Shown: piece after piece, positions 63,002 to 64,000 of the stretch
Layout of the letters: every line of letters begins with the position of its first letter
How positions within the stretch are numbered: position 1 is the first letter of the stretch
From: Virgisporangium ochraceum
GTDB taxonomy: Bacteria; Actinomycetota; Actinomycetes; Mycobacteriales; Micromonosporaceae
Length of the DNA: 64,000 bases
Assembly (NCBI RefSeq): GCF_016863655.1
Contig: NZ_BOPH01000022.1
Location: forward strand, 186,001-250,000
Reading direction: 5' to 3'
Translations under genes and position numbers: made by a program
Notes under the pieces: model-generated
Database searches by the model: none
Seen by the model: only the letters and a program-made list of their open reading frames with translations
Told to the model about the DNA's origin: nothing

Positions 63002-64000
63002 TCACCGGCCCGTCGTGAAGTAGAACGTGGCGCCGACGCCGACCTCGCCCTCGGCCCAGATCCGCCCGCCGTGCCGGTCGATGATGCGGGACACCGTCGA
63101 CAGGCCGATGCCGGTACCGGGGAAGTCGTGGTCCTCGTGCAGCCGCCCGTACGGGCGGAACAGGTTCCCGGCGTGGTCCATGGGGAAGCCCGCGCCGTTG
63201 TCGCGCACGAGGAACGCGCCGTCCTCGGTGCCGACGTCGATGCGGGGAGCGTCGGTGCGGCGGGTGTACTTCCAGGCGTTGCCGATGAGGTTCTCCAGCA
63301 CCACGCGGATCAGGTCGGCGTCGGCGTCGGCGCGCAGGCCGTCGGCGACCGTGACCTCGACGGCCCGGTCGGGCTCGCCGCGGCGCAACGCCTCGACGGT
63401 GGCCCGGGCGGCGGCGGTGACGTCGACGGGCCCACGGGTGATCGCCGCCCGCCCGGCGTGGGACAGCTCGAGCAGCGAGCGGATCAGCTCGGCCATCCGG
63501 TCGGCGGCGACGTTGATGCCGCGCAGGTAGTCGAGGGCCTCGCCGTCGAGGACGTCCGCGTAGTGCTCCAGCAGCAACCGGCAGAAGCCGTCGATGACGT
63601 TCAACGGGTTGCGCAGGTCGTGCGAGACCGAGTAGCTGAACGCCTCCAGCTCGCTGTTCTTCCACTCCAGCTCGCTGATCAGCTCGGCCCGGGTGCGGGC
63701 CAGCTCCCGCGCGGCACGCGCCTCGGCGGCCCGCAGCTCCTGCTGCAGCCGGTCCTCGCGGGCCTGCCGGTGCTCGTCCTGGAATTGCTTGCGCCGCATC
63801 TGTGCCCGGATCCGGGCCCGCAGCACGTCGAACCGGTCGGACTTGACCACGTAGTCGTCCGCGCCGTCGCCGAGCCCCGCGCGCACCGAGGCGGCGTCGT
63901 CGCTGTCGCCGAGGACGATGACCGGGATGTCGCGGATCTCCGGTGCGGCCTTGAGGAGCCGGCAGGTGTCGGCGCCGCTGCGCCCCGGCAGGTGCGGGTC
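63002..64000 (-). CDS. receiver domain-sensor histidine kinase (partial)
   Basis: The minus-strand frame enters at base 64000 with the second half of a receiver domain (DPHLPGRSGADTCRLL, RDIPVIVLGDSDD, DGADDYVVK), then a long coiled coil (~QFQDEHRQAREDRLQQEL), a HisKA domain with EAFSYSVSHDLRNPLNVIDG (phospho-His in SHDLRNPL), and an HATPase_c (LENLIGNAWKYT, DNGAGFPMDHAGNLF, GTGIGLSTVSRII) ending TGR. Such response-regulator kinases lie downstream of phosphorelays and act in the cytoplasm. The 5' part is beyond the window. Confidence 0.93.
   Translation of the reverse strand, partial: DPHLPGRSGADTCRLLKAAPEIRDIPVIVLGDSDDAASVRAGLGDGADDYVVKSDRFDVLRARIRAQMRRKQFQDEHRQAREDRLQQELRAAEARAARELARTRAELISELEWKNSELEAFSYSVSHDLRNPLNVIDGFCRLLLEHYADVLDGEALDYLRGINVAADRMAELIRSLLELSHAGRAAITRGPVDVTAAARATVEALRRGEPDRAVEVTVADGLRADADADLIRVVLENLIGNAWKYTRRTDAPRIDVGTEDGAFLVRDNGAGFPMDHAGNLFRPYGRLHEDHDFPGTGIGLSTVSRIIDRHGGRIWAEGEVGVGATFYFTTGR

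Overview
This 64 kb window is very GC-rich, with strong G/C bias at third codon positions, frequent GTG starts and 4-bp GTGA/ATGA overlaps between genes. The protein families (AfsR/SARP and LAL regulators, a coenzyme F420 enzyme CofD, an F420-type luciferase-like oxidoreductase, TerD-AIM24, DtxR/IdeR-type iron boxes, PonA-type PBP) place it in an actinomycete chromosome. Micromonosporales is my best guess, by inference only. No phage, plasmid or CRISPR genes are visible, and the only mobile-element trace is a doubtful transposase fragment near 62.8 kb.

Left part, 1-31.9 kb: the 5' end of clpC; two unknown genes; an Rrf2 regulator followed by a complete sulfate ABC importer (sbp-cysT-cysW-cysA), with three copies of the 12-mer TTCNATAGGAAT in front; an iron-controlled heme oxygenase/DUF2470 pair; a SARP regulator with an ankyrin protein; a histidine kinase/LuxR-type response regulator pair divergent from an ABC ATPase that lacks its permease; a class A PBP; cofD with a spermidine-synthase-like methyltransferase; a VTC/DUF4956/CotH module whose CotH protein carries a collagen-like insert; a TetR-MMPL efflux pair; PadR; and two LysR regulators, each divergent from a metabolic gene.

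Middle, 31.9-46 kb: a LacI regulator faces a family GH127 arabinofuranosidase gene, and each has its own perfect palindromic operator. The hydrolase gene is broken at its catalytic centre. The next two secreted-protein genes overlap out of frame and look like the two sides of a deletion. Then come a MocR regulator and its divergent aminotransferase, a LAL regulator, TerD-AIM24, a small MT0933-like protein, and a siderophore-interacting flavoprotein with a second iron box.

Right part, 46-61.3 kb: a large catabolic locus around a GntR/FCD regulator. Leftward run HMG-CoA-lyase-like, Zn alcohol dehydrogenase and aldehyde dehydrogenase genes. Rightward run GntR, a class III CoA-transferase, hydantoinase A and B subunits, an isochorismatase-type amidase, a one-permease ribose-type ABC importer and a LeuC-type hydratase. 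Identical GntR-like 12-mers lie between the two arms. My reading is import and opening of a cyclic amide or ureide, deamidation, hydration of an unsaturated diacid, CoA activation and C-C cleavage. This is the best candidate here for an undescribed pathway.

The window ends with a tRNA-like sequence that has good D and T arms but no foldable anticodon arm, a secreted alpha/beta hydrolase, and the 3' part of a receiver-histidine kinase.
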